Part shown: positions 16,780 through 25,736 of the stretch, one piece after another
How positions within the stretch are numbered: the stretch's first letter is position 1
Layout of the letters: each line of letters opens with the position of its first letter
DNA from: Mycobacterium sp.
GTDB taxonomy: Bacteria; Actinomycetota; Actinomycetes; Mycobacteriales; Mycobacteriaceae
DNA length: 38,009 bases
Assembly (NCBI GenBank): GCA_025965895.1
Contig: JAOPWC010000003.1
Span: 1-38,009, forward strand
Reading direction: 5' to 3'
Made by a program: the position numbers and the translations under genes
The notes under the pieces: model-generated
Seen by the model: the letters and a program-made list of their open reading frames with translations, nothing else
Databases searched by the model: none
What the model was told of the DNA's origin: nothing

Positions 16780-17925
16780 TTGCGGGTTCAGCAAGTTCTG
16801 CCGTCCGACGGCGGTCCAGAGTCGTGGACGGTGGTGGACGAGCGGTTCGCCGTGGTCGAGCCTGTTGACGCGTTTCTGGCTCATCTGACGGCGATCGAGC
16901 GATCCCCGGGAACGGTCCGGGCCTATGCGTTCGATCTCCGGGACTATTTCGAGTTCTTGACTGCTCATGAGATCAACTGGCGAACAGTACGTTTGGAACA
17001 TCTCGGCCGATTCGTTGGTTGGCTGCGACTTCCGCCGACGATGCGGACTCCATCGGTGACATCGCTTCCGACGATTGAGGCACGGTGTTCGACGCCAACA
17101 ATCAACCGGAAGCTCGCGGCGGTGGGGTCGTTCTACAAGTTCCATCACCGACACGGCGTGGATTGCGGCGAGCTGCTGTCGACGATGAGCGCCGGTGGAG
17201 TGCGAGGGTCGTGGCGACCATTTCTTGCCCATCTCGGTTCTGCTGGTGACCAGCGTCGGCGGACGATCAAGTTAAAGACCCGCCGACGGCTGCCTCAGAC
17301 GTTGTCCGAAGAGTCGGTGCAGCTGATCTTCGATGCGTGTGATCGATTGCGGGATCGGTTCTTGATGGAGCTGCTCGCAGGCACGGGGATGCGGATCGGT
17401 GAGGCGCTCGGGCTGCGCCATGAGGACATCGACGCCGCCAGCACGCTGATTCGAATACGCGCCCGCCGCAATAGCAACGGCGCGCGGGTCAAGAGCGGAC
17501 AACGCGACATTCCGGTCGCTCCGTCGTTGATTCGGCTCTATACCGACTATCTCGTCGAGGAATATGGCGATCTGGATTGCGACTACGTGTTCGTCAATCT
17601 GTGGGGCGGGTCGGTTGGCACACCCTGGCGGTATTGGAATGTGACCGACCTCGTCGCCCGGCTACGCGAACGCAGCGGAGTCGCGTTCTCGGCCCACGCA
17701 TTTCGCCACACCTACGCCACTGGTCTGCTTCGCCGCGGAGTCCCGGCCGAGGTCGTACAAAAGTTGCTCGGTCACGCATCGGTGACGACGACGACCGGGA
17801 CGTACCAGCACCTGGAGATCGAGGACATTCGCCGCGTGCTCGATACGGCTGGATGCCTGGGCCGCGCCGCGACGACCGGGCAGAAAGGCACCCGGGGACA
17901 GACATCAGTACGCAGCTGTCCTTGA
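16780..17925 (+). CDS. Tyrosine recombinase, TnpA-like
   Basis: A 381-residue phage-integrase-family protein. An N-terminal SAM-like core-binding domain (AFLAHLTAIERSPGTVRAYA) precedes the catalytic domain from about residue 170. Active-site residues are visible: Arg in GTGMRIGEALGLR, His-x-x-Arg in SAHAFRHTYATGLLRRG, His in QKLLGHASVTTT and the nucleophilic Tyr in GTYQHLEIED. All are intact, so this protein may still be active. The start is TTG with GGAGG five bases upstream. The stop TGA overlaps the TTG of the next gene. It corresponds in order and type to TnpA of Tn554-like elements and would cut and rejoin DNA at a specific site together with TnpB. Confidence 0.88.
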   Translation: MRVQQVLPSDGGPESWTVVDERFAVVEPVDAFLAHLTAIERSPGTVRAYAFDLRDYFEFLTAHEINWRTVRLEHLGRFVGWLRLPPTMRTPSVTSLPTIEARCSTPTINRKLAAVGSFYKFHHRHGVDCGELLSTMSAGGVRGSWRPFLAHLGSAGDQRRRTIKLKTRRRLPQTLSEESVQLIFDACDRLRDRFLMELLAGTGMRIGEALGLRHEDIDAASTLIRIRARRNSNGARVKSGQRDIPVAPSLIRLYTDYLVEEYGDLDCDYVFVNLWGGSVGTPWRYWNVTDLVARLRERSGVAFSAHAFRHTYATGLLRRGVPAEVVQKLLGHASVTTTTGTYQHLEIEDIRRVLDTAGCLGRAATTGQKGTRGQTSVRSCP

Positions 17926-19880
17926 CACAGACGACGGCGCCGCCAGTCGCGGGCGGACCAGATCACTCATGGGTAGATCGACTGGAGGAGTTGGTTGCCC
18001 CGGTCCTGATCCAGGATCGCATCATCGTGGAGCCTGACGATCCCGTCGGTGGTGGTGCTCCATGTCAGATCGCTGGATGCCCGCGGCCCTCTGTTCCGGG
18101 AGGCCTCTGTTCCGCTCATGTGCAGCGATGGGCGAAGGCCGGCCGACCGGCCCTTAGTGACTGGGATCCCGGCGAACTGCCTGGGCTGCAGTGGCTGTCG
18201 CTGGCGGCGTTGCCGACACCGTTGCGTTGGGAGATCGCCTACGAATCCTGCAAGCCCGGCAAACGAACGACGTTGTACGGCAGGACTTCAAGTTTGCCCG
18301 CACGATGGTGCGCGGCCTCGCCGAGTCGGGAATCACGTCACTGGTTGAGCACCCAGAGCACGAATGGCCCGTGATCCGCGCCGATCGCAACCACGGACAG
18401 GCAAGCACGCATCTGCGGACCGGCTTCCTCACCTTCGCGATCGACGAACTCGACAAGCTCCGCGGCGCCTACAGCCGCGAGCACGAATTCGCTCGGGACC
18501 GCTGGCGCCTGCGCCGGCTGGGCTTCACCGGTGACGAGGCGGGTTGGACGCTCAACTTCTGCGGAATCCAGCAGCCGTGGCGCGGGAGGCGATCAAGAAG
18601 TTCCTTCGGTGGCGCATCGACATCGGCCACAGCGCCAGCGGGATGCACCGGGATGCCGCGACCCTGACTCAGTTGGCTCGCGCGCTCACCGACCGTGCTG
18701 GCCCCGATGCGCGGCCGGAAGACCTCACGCGCGACGTCATCTCTCGGTTTCTGACCGTACTCGCCGAGGATGGCCTGACAGCTACGGGACGTAGCCAACG
18801 GATCAGTTCCGCGAAGCGCTTTCTCGATGTTGCCCGCCAACACGACTGGATACATGACGTCCCCGCAGGGACGGCGTTCTACCCCGAGGACGGCCCGGCC
18901 CGAGCGAAACTGGCGCCGCGAGCATTGTCGGCGGTCGTGATGGCTCAGCTGGAGAGCGCGGCCAACCTCGACACGCTGATCGACCGACGGTGGCGCCTGT
19001 TGTTCCCCCTGCTTATGGAAACCGGGCTGCGGATCAACGACGCGTTGCACCTGCCGCAAGATTGCGTGGTGCATGACCGGCATCAGGCACCCTACTTGCG
19101 CTATCACAACCGGAAGATGAAACGTGAAGCGCTGGTGCCGATCTCGGTCGAGATGGTCGTCATGATCGCGCAGCAAGCTCAGCGGGTCCGCAATGAGTAC
19201 TCGCCGCGGGCGGTGCTGTTTCCCCGGCAGACCCGCAACAGCGACGGTACGCCCCGGTGGCCAAATCGGTCGCTCACACTGCGTTGAAAACCTGGATCTC
19301 CGACTGCCAGGTCGTCGACGACTCCGGCGCGTCGGCGCGCGTCACGCTGCATCAGTTTCGCCACACTTTGGGCACGCGACTGATCAACAACGACGTCCCC
19401 CAGGAGGTCGTCCGCAAGATCCTCGACCATGACTCCTCGGCAATGACGGCGCATTACGCGCGACTGCACGACGACACGGTTCGTCGACACTGGGAACGCG
19501 CACGCAAGGTCGACATCGAAGGCAACGAGGTCACCATCACTCCAGACAGTCCGCTTGCCGACGCCGAATGGACCAAACAGCACCTGTCGCGCGCCACCCA
19601 GGCACTGCCGAACGGCTACTGTGGCCTGCCGCTGCAACAAAGTTGCCCACACGCCAACGCCTGTCTGACCTGCCCGGTCTTCATCACCACACCGGAGTTC
19701 CTACCGCAACATCGCGAGCAGCTCGAACTGACCCGCGGCATCATCGAACGCGCACAGCAACGCGGACAGCTGCGGCTCGTAGAAATGAACACGCGCACCG
19801 CCGACAACCTCACCAAGATCATCGACAGCCTCCACAACGATGCCGCCGCAACCAAGCCGAGTGAAGACGATGCTTGCTGA
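17922..19880 (+). pseudogene. Tyrosine recombinase, TnpB-like, with three frameshifts
   Basis: A protein of about 653 residues is spread over three frames. It begins at TTG 17922 (TQTTAPPVAGGPDHSW), shifts near 18243 into QARQTNDVVRQDFKFARTMV, near 18581 into REAIKKFLRWRIDIGHSASG, and near 19280 into ALKTWISDCQVVDDSG. At each point adding one base restores a continuous, sensible reading, so all three are one-base losses in the same direction, and there are no stop codons between them. Catalytic residues remain: Arg in METGLRINDALHL, His-x-x-Arg in LHQFRHTLGTRL, His and Tyr in LDHDSSAMTAHYARL. A Cys cluster (CGLPLQQSCPHANACLTCPV) follows and may bind zinc. Either a recently inactivated gene or assembly errors; as given it cannot produce the full protein. 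Confidence 0.85.
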
Positions 19881-20271
19881 CAATTCCTCGCACCTACGCG
19901 CCGCAGCCCGCTCAAAGCACGAAGCCACCCGACAGCGCGCGCTCGCCGCACTCGCCAGGCTCGAGGTCGACGGCACCCGAGTAACCGTCACGGCACTGGC
20001 TAAGGCCGCTACCGTCGCGCGCTCCTGGATCTACACCCAGCCTGACGTGATGGAACGGATCGCAGCGGCTGCTGAGCATCCCGCCAAGCCCTCGCCGGCT
20101 CGAACGACAGACGAATCGTGGCAGCGCCGGCTCGAATTGGCCCACCAGAGGATCAAAGACCTCACCGAGGAGAACAAGCAATTGCGCACCCAACTGGCCC
20201 TCGCCCACGGCCAGCGCCGTGCCGATCAGATCGCCTCGGTGAGGACACTGTCCACAAGGCAAACGCCCTGA
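19870..20271 (+). CDS. DUF6262 / TnpC-like accessory protein
   Basis: A 133-residue basic helical protein. LRAAARSKHEATRQRALAAL leads into a predicted helix-turn-helix (VTVTALAKAATVARSWIYTQ). A coiled coil follows, from about LELAHQRIKDLTEENKQLRT to QLALAHGQRRAD. This layout is typical of the small third gene of Tn554-like recombinase trios, thought to help the two recombinases. ATG 19870 overlaps the end of tnpB by 11 bp, which suggests translational coupling; an upstream in-frame start at 19840 lies deeper in tnpB and is less likely. The reading frame is intact even though tnpB is broken. Confidence 0.75.
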   Translation: MLADNSSHLRAAARSKHEATRQRALAALARLEVDGTRVTVTALAKAATVARSWIYTQPDVMERIAAAAEHPAKPSPARTTDESWQRRLELAHQRIKDLTEENKQLRTQLALAHGQRRADQIASVRTLSTRQTP

Positions 20272-20308
20272 CCAGCACCGATGAGTACTCATGGAACCCA
20301 GGCGAACG

Positions 20309-20314
20309 TATGAT
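20309..20314 (+). promoter_or_regulatory. -10 box TATGAT of the gene at 20321
   Basis: TATGAT is followed by six bases and a GTG start, the leaderless arrangement. It marks the return to chromosomal genes after the recombinase trio. Confidence 0.6.
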
Positions 20315-20320
20315 CGAGCG

Positions 20321-20641
20321 GTGGGTGACCTGCAGCCGATCAGCTACAGCGGGCAACCGGTACCCGCTCCGTTCCGTGCGGTCGAGCCGCCGGTACGTGT
20401 GCTGATCGACCTCGCCGCGTTATTTCCCCGACGGCCCCACCGCAGCGGCCGGTATCACCCGCACGGCCTGCAGATGCACAAGGTCGTCGAGGGACGGCTC
20501 ACGTGCTGGGGCGTCTGCGAACAGGGCGACTGGTGGGGCCTGATCACCTATCCCATCGTCTATGGGGCCAACCGCAGGACGGTGACGCACTGGGTGCCGG
20601 CCTGGATGCTGCGGAAAAGCGGTGACCCGGGCGGCCATTAG
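20321..20641 (+). CDS. Small conserved hypothetical protein upstream of guaA
   Basis: A 106-residue protein starting [20 protein letters not shown]. The C-terminal half is aromatic-rich and well structured ([20 protein letters not shown], then [11 protein letters not shown]), with no signal peptide or membrane helix. I do not recognise a domain. The GTG at 20321 is chosen for its -10 box (TATGAT) exactly six bases upstream; the frame is open to ATG 20291, which would begin inside the likely end of the transposon. It ends 11 bp before guaA, so the two may be transcribed together. Confidence 0.65.
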   Translation: MGDLQPISYSGQPVPAPFRAVEPPVRVLIDLAALFPRRPHRSGRYHPHGLQMHKVVEGRLTCWGVCEQGDWWGLITYPIVYGANRRTVTHWVPAWMLRKSGDPGGH

Positions 20642-20644
20642 ACT
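20639..20644 (+). promoter_or_regulatory. Possible -10 box TAGACT of guaA
   Basis: TAGACT ends eight bases before the guaA GTG and overlaps the preceding stop codon. No Shine-Dalgarno is present, so a leaderless or near-leaderless guaA transcript is possible. Confidence 0.45.
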
Positions 20645-20652
20645 GGCAAGCC

Positions 20653-22248
20653 GTGGCCGAACCTTACTCCGACGCCGACTCCGACGCCGCCGGACAGTCG
20701 CCGGTGCGTCCCGTTCTGGTGGTGGATTTCGGCGCCCAGTACGCGCAGTTGATCGCCCGACGTGTCCGCGAGGCGCGGGTGTATTCGGAGGTGATTCCAC
20801 ACTCGGCCACGGTCGACGACATCAAAAGCCGGGACCCGCAGGCGATCGTGCTGTCGGGCGGTCCGGCGAGTGTCTACGCCGACGGCGCACCCCAACTGGA
20901 CCCGGCGTTGTTCGACCTCGGTGTGCCGGTGTTCGGCATCTGCTACGGCTTCCAGGCGATGGCGCAGGCGCTGGGCGGCACCGTCGCCCGCACCGGGACC
21001 AGCGAGTACGGCCGCACGGAGTTGAAAGTGGCTGGCGGCGACCTCCATTCGGGTCTGCCCGGCACCCAGCCGGTGTGGATGAGCCACGGCGACGCGGTGA
21101 CCACCGCACCGCGGGGATTTGACGTGGTGGCCACCAGCGCGGGCTCGCCGGTCGCCGCCTTCGAGAACCGGGGCCGTCGGCTGGCGGGCGTGCAGTACCA
21201 CCCGGAGGTGCTGCACTCACCGCACGGGCAACAGGTGCTGAGCCGGTTCCTGCACGAGTTCGCCGGGATCGATTCGACGTGGACACCGGCGAACATCGCC
21301 GACGCGCTGGTCGAGCAGGTGCGCGCGCAGATCGGCGACGGGCAGGCGATCTGCGGGCTGTCCGGGGGAGTGGATTCCGCGGTCGCCGCGGCGCTGGTGC
21401 AGCGGGCGATCGGCGACCGGCTGACGTGTGTGTTCGTCGACCACGGCTTGCTGCGGGAGGGCGAACGGGCCCAGGTGGAGCGTGATTTCGTCGCCGCCAC
21501 GGGTGCCCGGCTGGTCACCGTCGACGCGAAGGACCGGTTCCTCGAGGCCTTGGCGGGAGTCACGAATCCGGAGGGTAAGCGCAAGATCATCGGCCGCGAG
21601 TTCATCCGCACGTTCGAGGGCGCGGTGCGAGACGTCGTGGGAGACACCGGGTCTGAGGTCAAGTTCCTCGTACAGGGCACGCTGTATCCCGATGTGGTGG
21701 AGTCCGGCGGGGGCAGCGGCACCGCGAACATCAAGAGTCACCACAACGTCGGGGGACTGCCCGCCGACCTGAACTTCACCCTGGTCGAGCCGCTGCGGCT
21801 GCTGTTCAAAGACGAGGTGCGCGCTGTCGGCCGAGAGCTGGGGCTGCCGGAGGACATCGTTGCGCGCCAGCCCTTTCCGGGGCCGGGGCTGGGCATCCGG
21901 ATCGTCGGCGAGGTCACCGCGCAGCGGCTTGACACGCTGCGACGGGCCGATGCGATCGCTCGCGAGGAGTTGACCGCGGCCGGGCTGGACAACCTGATCT
22001 GGCAGTGCCCGGTGGTGCTGCTTGCCGACATCAGGTCCGTCGGCGTGCAGGGTGACGGCCGCACCTACGGCCACCCGATCGTGCTGCGCCCGGTGTCCAG
22101 CGAGGACGCGATGACGGCCGACTGGACCCGGGTGCCCTACGACATCCTCGAGCGCATTTCGACCCGGATCACCAATGAGGTGGCGGGCGTCAACCGGGTC
22201 GTGCTGGACATCACCAGCAAGCCGCCGGGCACCATCGAGTGGGAGTGA
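20653..22248 (+). CDS. guaA: GMP synthase (glutamine-hydrolysing) GuaA
   Basis: A 531-residue enzyme that aminates XMP to GMP with ATP and glutamine, completing the route begun by guaB2. The class I amidotransferase domain comes first: [20 protein letters not shown], oxyanion SGGPASVY, nucleophile C97 in [15 protein letters not shown], and His/Glu in QYHPEV. The ATP pyrophosphatase domain has the P-loop [14 protein letters not shown] (about residue 236). The C-terminal dimerisation domain ends [16 protein letters not shown], as in other GuaA proteins. The length fits M. tuberculosis GuaA (525). GTG start with a TANNNT box just upstream. A perfect palindrome, GCCGGATCCGGC (22256-22267), follows the stop and could help termination. 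Confidence 0.97.
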   Translation: MAEPYSDADSDAAGQSPVRPVLVVDFGAQYAQLIARRVREARVYSEVIPHSATVDDIKSRDPQAIVLSGGPASVYADGAPQLDPALFDLGVPVFGICYGFQAMAQALGGTVARTGTSEYGRTELKVAGGDLHSGLPGTQPVWMSHGDAVTTAPRGFDVVATSAGSPVAAFENRGRRLAGVQYHPEVLHSPHGQQVLSRFLHEFAGIDSTWTPANIADALVEQVRAQIGDGQAICGLSGGVDSAVAAALVQRAIGDRLTCVFVDHGLLREGERAQVERDFVAATGARLVTVDAKDRFLEALAGVTNPEGKRKIIGREFIRTFEGAVRDVVGDTGSEVKFLVQGTLYPDVVESGGGSGTANIKSHHNVGGLPADLNFTLVEPLRLLFKDEVRAVGRELGLPEDIVARQPFPGPGLGIRIVGEVTAQRLDTLRRADAIAREELTAAGLDNLIWQCPVVLLADIRSVGVQGDGRTYGHPIVLRPVSSEDAMTADWTRVPYDILERISTRITNEVAGVNRVVLDITSKPPGTIEWE

Positions 22249-22303
22249 TGCCAGGGCCGGATCCGGCTTGACGATGCCGGGGGGCGGGTGTTTACTCGCT
22301 GTA

Positions 22304-22319
22304 TCGAACATACATTCGA
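22304..22319 (+). promoter_or_regulatory. SOS box (LexA site) of imuA'-imuB
   Basis: TCGAAC-ATAC-ATTCGA matches the mycobacterial LexA consensus TCGAAC-N4-GTTCGA except at one position. It lies 35 bp before the imuA' start. The imuA'-imuB operon is known to be DNA-damage induced through LexA/RecA in mycobacteria. Confidence 0.88.
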
Positions 22320-22354
22320 TATCAGGTGGTCGAATGGTATGAGGAGGTGCGGCG

Positions 22355-23041
22355 ATGACGGCGGCGATAGCGGTCGATGGGCAACGTCCCGACCGCGCTG
22401 AGCAGCTACAAGCGTTGCGCCACAGGATTGCGGCGGTGTCCGGGAAAATGAGCCGCGGCCACTCGGCACCGCATCCCACCGACGAGCTTCTTCCCGAATC
22501 ACAGTCTTTGCTGCCGATACCGGAATCACTGGCCGAGCTGCTGCCGGTGGGGTTGCCACGGGGCTCTGTGGTGGTGGCGTCGGGGGCGCGGTCGCTGCCA
22601 CTTGCGGTGACGGCCGGGGTGACGGCCGCAGGGGGCCATGCCGCCGTCGTCGGTCACCCCGACATCGGTCTGCTGGCCGCGGTGGAGATGGGCGCGGACC
22701 TGACCCGGGTGGCGCTGGTCCCCGATCCCGGAAGCGACCCGGTCGAGGTGGCCGCGGTGCTGATGGACGGGATGGACCTGGTGGTGCTCGGCCTGGGCGG
22801 CCGCTCGGTGCCGATGTCCCGGGCGCGGGCGGTGATGGCCCGGGCCCGCAGCAAGGGCTGCACCCTGCTGGTCACCGACGGCAACTGGCAGGGTGCGGCG
22901 ATGCGGCTGGAGGCGCGGGTCAGCGGCTACGAGGTGACGGCGCCCGTCGGCGCCCCCGTCGCGGGCCACGGCCGCATCAGCCGCGTCCGGCTGGCCGTGC
23001 GGTCCTGCGGCCGCGGGGTGCCTCTTCGCGCGAGCGGGTGA
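22355..23041 (+). CDS. imuA': ImuA', mutasome accessory protein
   Basis: A 228-residue RecA-fold-like protein (Rv3395c-like). In mycobacteria ImuA' works with ImuB and the DnaE2 polymerase in damage-induced mutagenic translesion synthesis. The region from [20 protein letters not shown] onward follows the RecA core layout, but the Walker A lysine is replaced ([17 protein letters not shown]), so ATP hydrolysis is doubtful. [20 protein letters not shown] resembles the Walker B area. The ATG at 22355 has GAGGAGG upstream, and a LexA box lies before it. The gene ends with VPLRASG, and the same seven codons recur at the start of imuB four bases downstream. Confidence 0.9.
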   Translation: MTAAIAVDGQRPDRAEQLQALRHRIAAVSGKMSRGHSAPHPTDELLPESQSLLPIPESLAELLPVGLPRGSVVVASGARSLPLAVTAGVTAAGGHAAVVGHPDIGLLAAVEMGADLTRVALVPDPGSDPVEVAAVLMDGMDLVVLGLGGRSVPMSRARAVMARARSKGCTLLVTDGNWQGAAMRLEARVSGYEVTAPVGAPVAGHGRISRVRLAVRSCGRGVPLRASG

Positions 23042-23045
23042 TGTC

Positions 23046-24716
23046 ATGCCTGTGCCTCTTCGCGCAAGCGGCTCGTCGGTGCCGTCCTCCCGGGTACTGG
23101 CCCTGTGGTGCATGGACTGGCCTGCGGTCGCCGCGGCCGCGGCGGCGGGGCTGCCGCCGTCGGCGCCGGTCGCGGTCACGTTGGCCAATCGGGTGATCGC
23201 CTGCTCCGCGGCGGCCAGGGCCGCTGGGGTCCGGCGTGGCCTGCGCCGACGTGAATCACAGGCCCGCTGCCCCCAGTTGCATGTCGTCACCGCCGATCCC
23301 GGCCGCGACGCCCGCTTCTTCGAGGCCGTGACGGCTGCGGTGGACGACCTGGTGCCGCGCGCCGAGGTGCTGCGTCCGGGCCTACTGGTGCTGCCCGTGC
23401 GCGGTGCGGCCCGCTACTTCGGCTCGGAGGTCGCCGCCGCCGAGCGGCTGGTCGACGCGGTGTCGGCGGCGGGCGCCGAATGCCAGGCCGGCGTCGCCGA
23501 CCAGCTGCCTACCGCCGTGTTCGCCGCCCGCGCCGGCCGCATCGTCGACCCCGCTGGGGACGCCGCGTTTTTGGCGGCGCTGTCGATCCGGGAGCTGGCC
23601 ACCGAGCCGAGCCTGTCCGGGGAAGGACGAGCCGATCTGGCGGACCTGCTGTGGCGCTTGGGCATTCGCACCGTCGGGCAGTTCGCGTCGCTGTCCCGTA
23701 CCGACGTGGCGTCCCGGTTCGGCGCCGACGCCATCACTGCACACCGGTTCGCCCGCGGCGAGCCGGAACGCGGGCCGTCGGGCCGGGAGCCACTGCCGGA
23801 GCTCGACGCGGAGATGCGCTGTGACCCTCCGATCGACCGTGTCGACGCGGCAGCGTTCGCCGGTCGCTCGCTGGCCAGCCGGCTGCACCAGACGCTGATG
23901 GCCGCAGGCGTCGGATGTACCCGGCTGGCCATCCACGCCGTCACCGCCAACGGGGAAGAGCTGCAGCGGGTTTGGCGCTGCGCGGAGCCGCTGACCGAGG
24001 ACGCCACCGCCGACCGGGTGCGCTGGCAACTGGACGGCTGGCTGAACAAAAGGGTCGGGCGGGCCGGCGGCACCTCCCGCTTTCAGGGGAGAGCGAAGCG
24101 ACCGGGGGATATGTCGGTCCAGGACCGGCCGACCGCACCGGTGACACTGCTGCGGCTCCAGCCGGTGGAGGTGGTGTCGGCCGAGGCCATGCAGTTGCCG
24201 CTGTGGGGTGGCCTCGGCGAGGAAGACCGGCTTCGGGCACGTCGCGCGCTGGTTCGGGTACAGGGGTTGCTCGGGCCTGAGGCGGTTCAGGTCGCCGTGC
24301 TCAGTGGCGGCCGCGGGCCCGCCGAACGGATCACTTTCGCCCCGCTCGGCGACGAGCTGGTACCCCGGGCCGATCCGCGCCGGCCGTGGCCCGGGCAACT
24401 TCCCGAGCCGTCACCGACGGTGCTGCTCGACGATCCGGTAGAACTCTTTGACGCTCAAGGTAATCCGGTCCGCGTGACCAGAAGGGGAGTGTTCTCCACC
24501 GCCCCGGCGCGGCTGGTCGCAGCTGGTCGCGACGGGCCGCTGAGTTGGTGGGCCGGGCCGTGGCCGGTCGACGAGCGGTGGTGGGATCCCGAGCAGGCCG
24601 GGGCAGGGCGCACCGCCAGGGCGCAGGTGTTGGTCGACGATCGCAACGGTCCCGGTCAGGCACTGCTGTTGTGTTACCGCCAGCGGCGGTGGTATCTGGA
24701 AGGCAGTTACGAGTAG
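23046..24716 (+). CDS. imuB: ImuB, Y-family polymerase-like clamp adaptor
   Basis: A 556-residue member of the DNA polymerase Y family. Palm and finger parts begin LALWCMDWPAVAAAAAAGLP, but the acidic catalytic residues of active Y polymerases are not seen there, as expected for ImuB. A helix-hairpin-helix section (DLLWRLGIRTVGQFASLSRT) and a little-finger domain follow. The beta-clamp motif QLPLWG is at residues 383-388, as in M. tuberculosis ImuB, where it is needed to bring ImuA' and DnaE2 to the sliding clamp. The C-terminal third (VLLDDPVELFDAQGNPVRVT on) is the ImuB-specific tail. The start is four bases after the imuA' stop; the N-terminal MPVPLRASG appears copied from the imuA' end, so the true core begins around SSRVLALW. 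Confidence 0.92.
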   Translation: MPVPLRASGSSVPSSRVLALWCMDWPAVAAAAAAGLPPSAPVAVTLANRVIACSAAARAAGVRRGLRRRESQARCPQLHVVTADPGRDARFFEAVTAAVDDLVPRAEVLRPGLLVLPVRGAARYFGSEVAAAERLVDAVSAAGAECQAGVADQLPTAVFAARAGRIVDPAGDAAFLAALSIRELATEPSLSGEGRADLADLLWRLGIRTVGQFASLSRTDVASRFGADAITAHRFARGEPERGPSGREPLPELDAEMRCDPPIDRVDAAAFAGRSLASRLHQTLMAAGVGCTRLAIHAVTANGEELQRVWRCAEPLTEDATADRVRWQLDGWLNKRVGRAGGTSRFQGRAKRPGDMSVQDRPTAPVTLLRLQPVEVVSAEAMQLPLWGGLGEEDRLRARRALVRVQGLLGPEAVQVAVLSGGRGPAERITFAPLGDELVPRADPRRPWPGQLPEPSPTVLLDDPVELFDAQGNPVRVTRRGVFSTAPARLVAAGRDGPLSWWAGPWPVDERWWDPEQAGAGRTARAQVLVDDRNGPGQALLLCYRQRRWYLEGSYE

Positions 24717-24779
24717 CACCGCGGTGCCCCTTGACACCGACGCACAACACTGGTTTCATCCAGACCACCTAACTAAATC

Positions 24780-24794
24780 TGGTAAGTCTTACCA
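24780..24794 (+). promoter_or_regulatory. Palindromic operator candidate upstream of cysD
   Basis: TGGTAAG-T-CTTACCA is a perfect 15-bp palindrome 25-39 bp before the cysD ATG. TTGACA is present at 24731-24736. An Rrf2 regulator is encoded at the end of the same operon and is the obvious candidate ligand-responsive binder; this is inference. Confidence 0.55.
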
Positions 24795-24818
24795 AGTTAA
24801 TCCGGGAAGGTTCACGGG

Positions 24819-25736
24819 ATGACCGTACAGCCCGCTCCGCCGCGCTATGAGCTGAGCCATCTGCGGTCGTTGGAGGCCGAGGCGATCCACGTCGTCCGCG
24901 AAGTCGCGGCCGAGTTCGAGCGCCCCGTGTTGTTGTTTTCCGGCGGCAAGGACTCGATCGTGATGCTGCACCTGGCACTCAAGGCGTTTCATCCTGCCCG
25001 GCTGCCGTTTCCGGTCATGCACGTCGACACCGGGCACAATTTCGAGGAAGTGATCGCGACCCGCGACCAACTCGTCGCGCAAACTGGTATCCGGCTGGTG
25101 GTGGCCTCCGTGCAGGACGACATCGACGCCGGCCGCGTCGTCGAGAACGGCTCGTCGCGCAACCCGCTGCAGACCGTCACACTGCTGCGCGCGATCCGGG
25201 AGAACAGGTTCGACGCGGCCTTCGGCGGTGCGCGCCGCGACGAGGAGAAGGCGCGGGCCAAAGAACGGGTCTTCAGCTTCCGCGACGAGTTCGGCCAGTG
25301 GGACCCGAAAGCGCAACGGCCCGAGGTATGGAATCTCTACAACGGTCGGCATCACAAGGGTGAGCACATTCGGGTGTTCCCGCTCTCGAACTGGACCGAG
25401 TACGACATCTGGTCCTATGTCGGCGCCGAGAGCATCACGCTGCCGGCGATCTACTACGCCCACCGCAGGAAGGTGTTCCACCGCGACGGGATGCTTCTCG
25501 CGGCGCACCGGTTCATGCAGCCGAATGCCGGCGAGGAGGTGTTCGAGACCAGCGTGCGGTTCCGCACCGTCGGCGACGTCACCTGCACGGGATGCGTGGA
25601 ATCCACCGCCGCAGGCGTTGAGGACGTCATCGCCGAGACCGCGGTGTCGCGGCTCACCGAGCGCGGCGCCACCCGCGCCGACGACCGCATCTCCGAAGCC
25701 GGCATGGAAGACCGCAAGCGGGAGGGCTACTTCTGA
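24819..25736 (+). CDS. cysD: Sulfate adenylyltransferase subunit 2, CysD
   Basis: A 305-residue ATP-sulfurylase small subunit of the PAPS-reductase fold, which forms adenosine 5'-phosphosulfate from ATP and sulfate. The PP-loop SGGKDS is at residues 41-46. Other typical segments are FPVMHVDTGHNFEEVIATRD, FDAAFGGARRDEEKARAKER, EHIRVFPLSNWTEYDIWSY and the C-terminal SRLTERGATRADDRISEAGM. It works as a complex with the GTPase CysN, encoded by the overlapping next gene. GGGAAGG lies near the ATG and a palindromic operator upstream. The block cysD-cysNC-rrf2 keeps the order of Rv1285-Rv1287, though it sits here beside imuB. Confidence 0.96.
   Translation: MTVQPAPPRYELSHLRSLEAEAIHVVREVAAEFERPVLLFSGGKDSIVMLHLALKAFHPARLPFPVMHVDTGHNFEEVIATRDQLVAQTGIRLVVASVQDDIDAGRVVENGSSRNPLQTVTLLRAIRENRFDAAFGGARRDEEKARAKERVFSFRDEFGQWDPKAQRPEVWNLYNGRHHKGEHIRVFPLSNWTEYDIWSYVGAESITLPAIYYAHRRKVFHRDGMLLAAHRFMQPNAGEEVFETSVRFRTVGDVTCTGCVESTAAGVEDVIAETAVSRLTERGATRADDRISEAGMEDRKREGYF

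Larger units (their letters stand above)
16780..20271 (+). mobile_element. Tn554-like recombinase trio (tnpA-tnpB-tnpC)
   Basis: Three overlapping same-strand genes encode two tyrosine recombinases and a small coiled-coil partner, the layout of Tn554-type site-specific transposons. The starts of genes two and three overlap the preceding stops (TTGA, then 11 bp), so translation is coupled. The middle gene carries three frameshifts. No cargo gene is identifiable inside; the cyclase upstream could be inside or outside the element. Confidence 0.75.
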
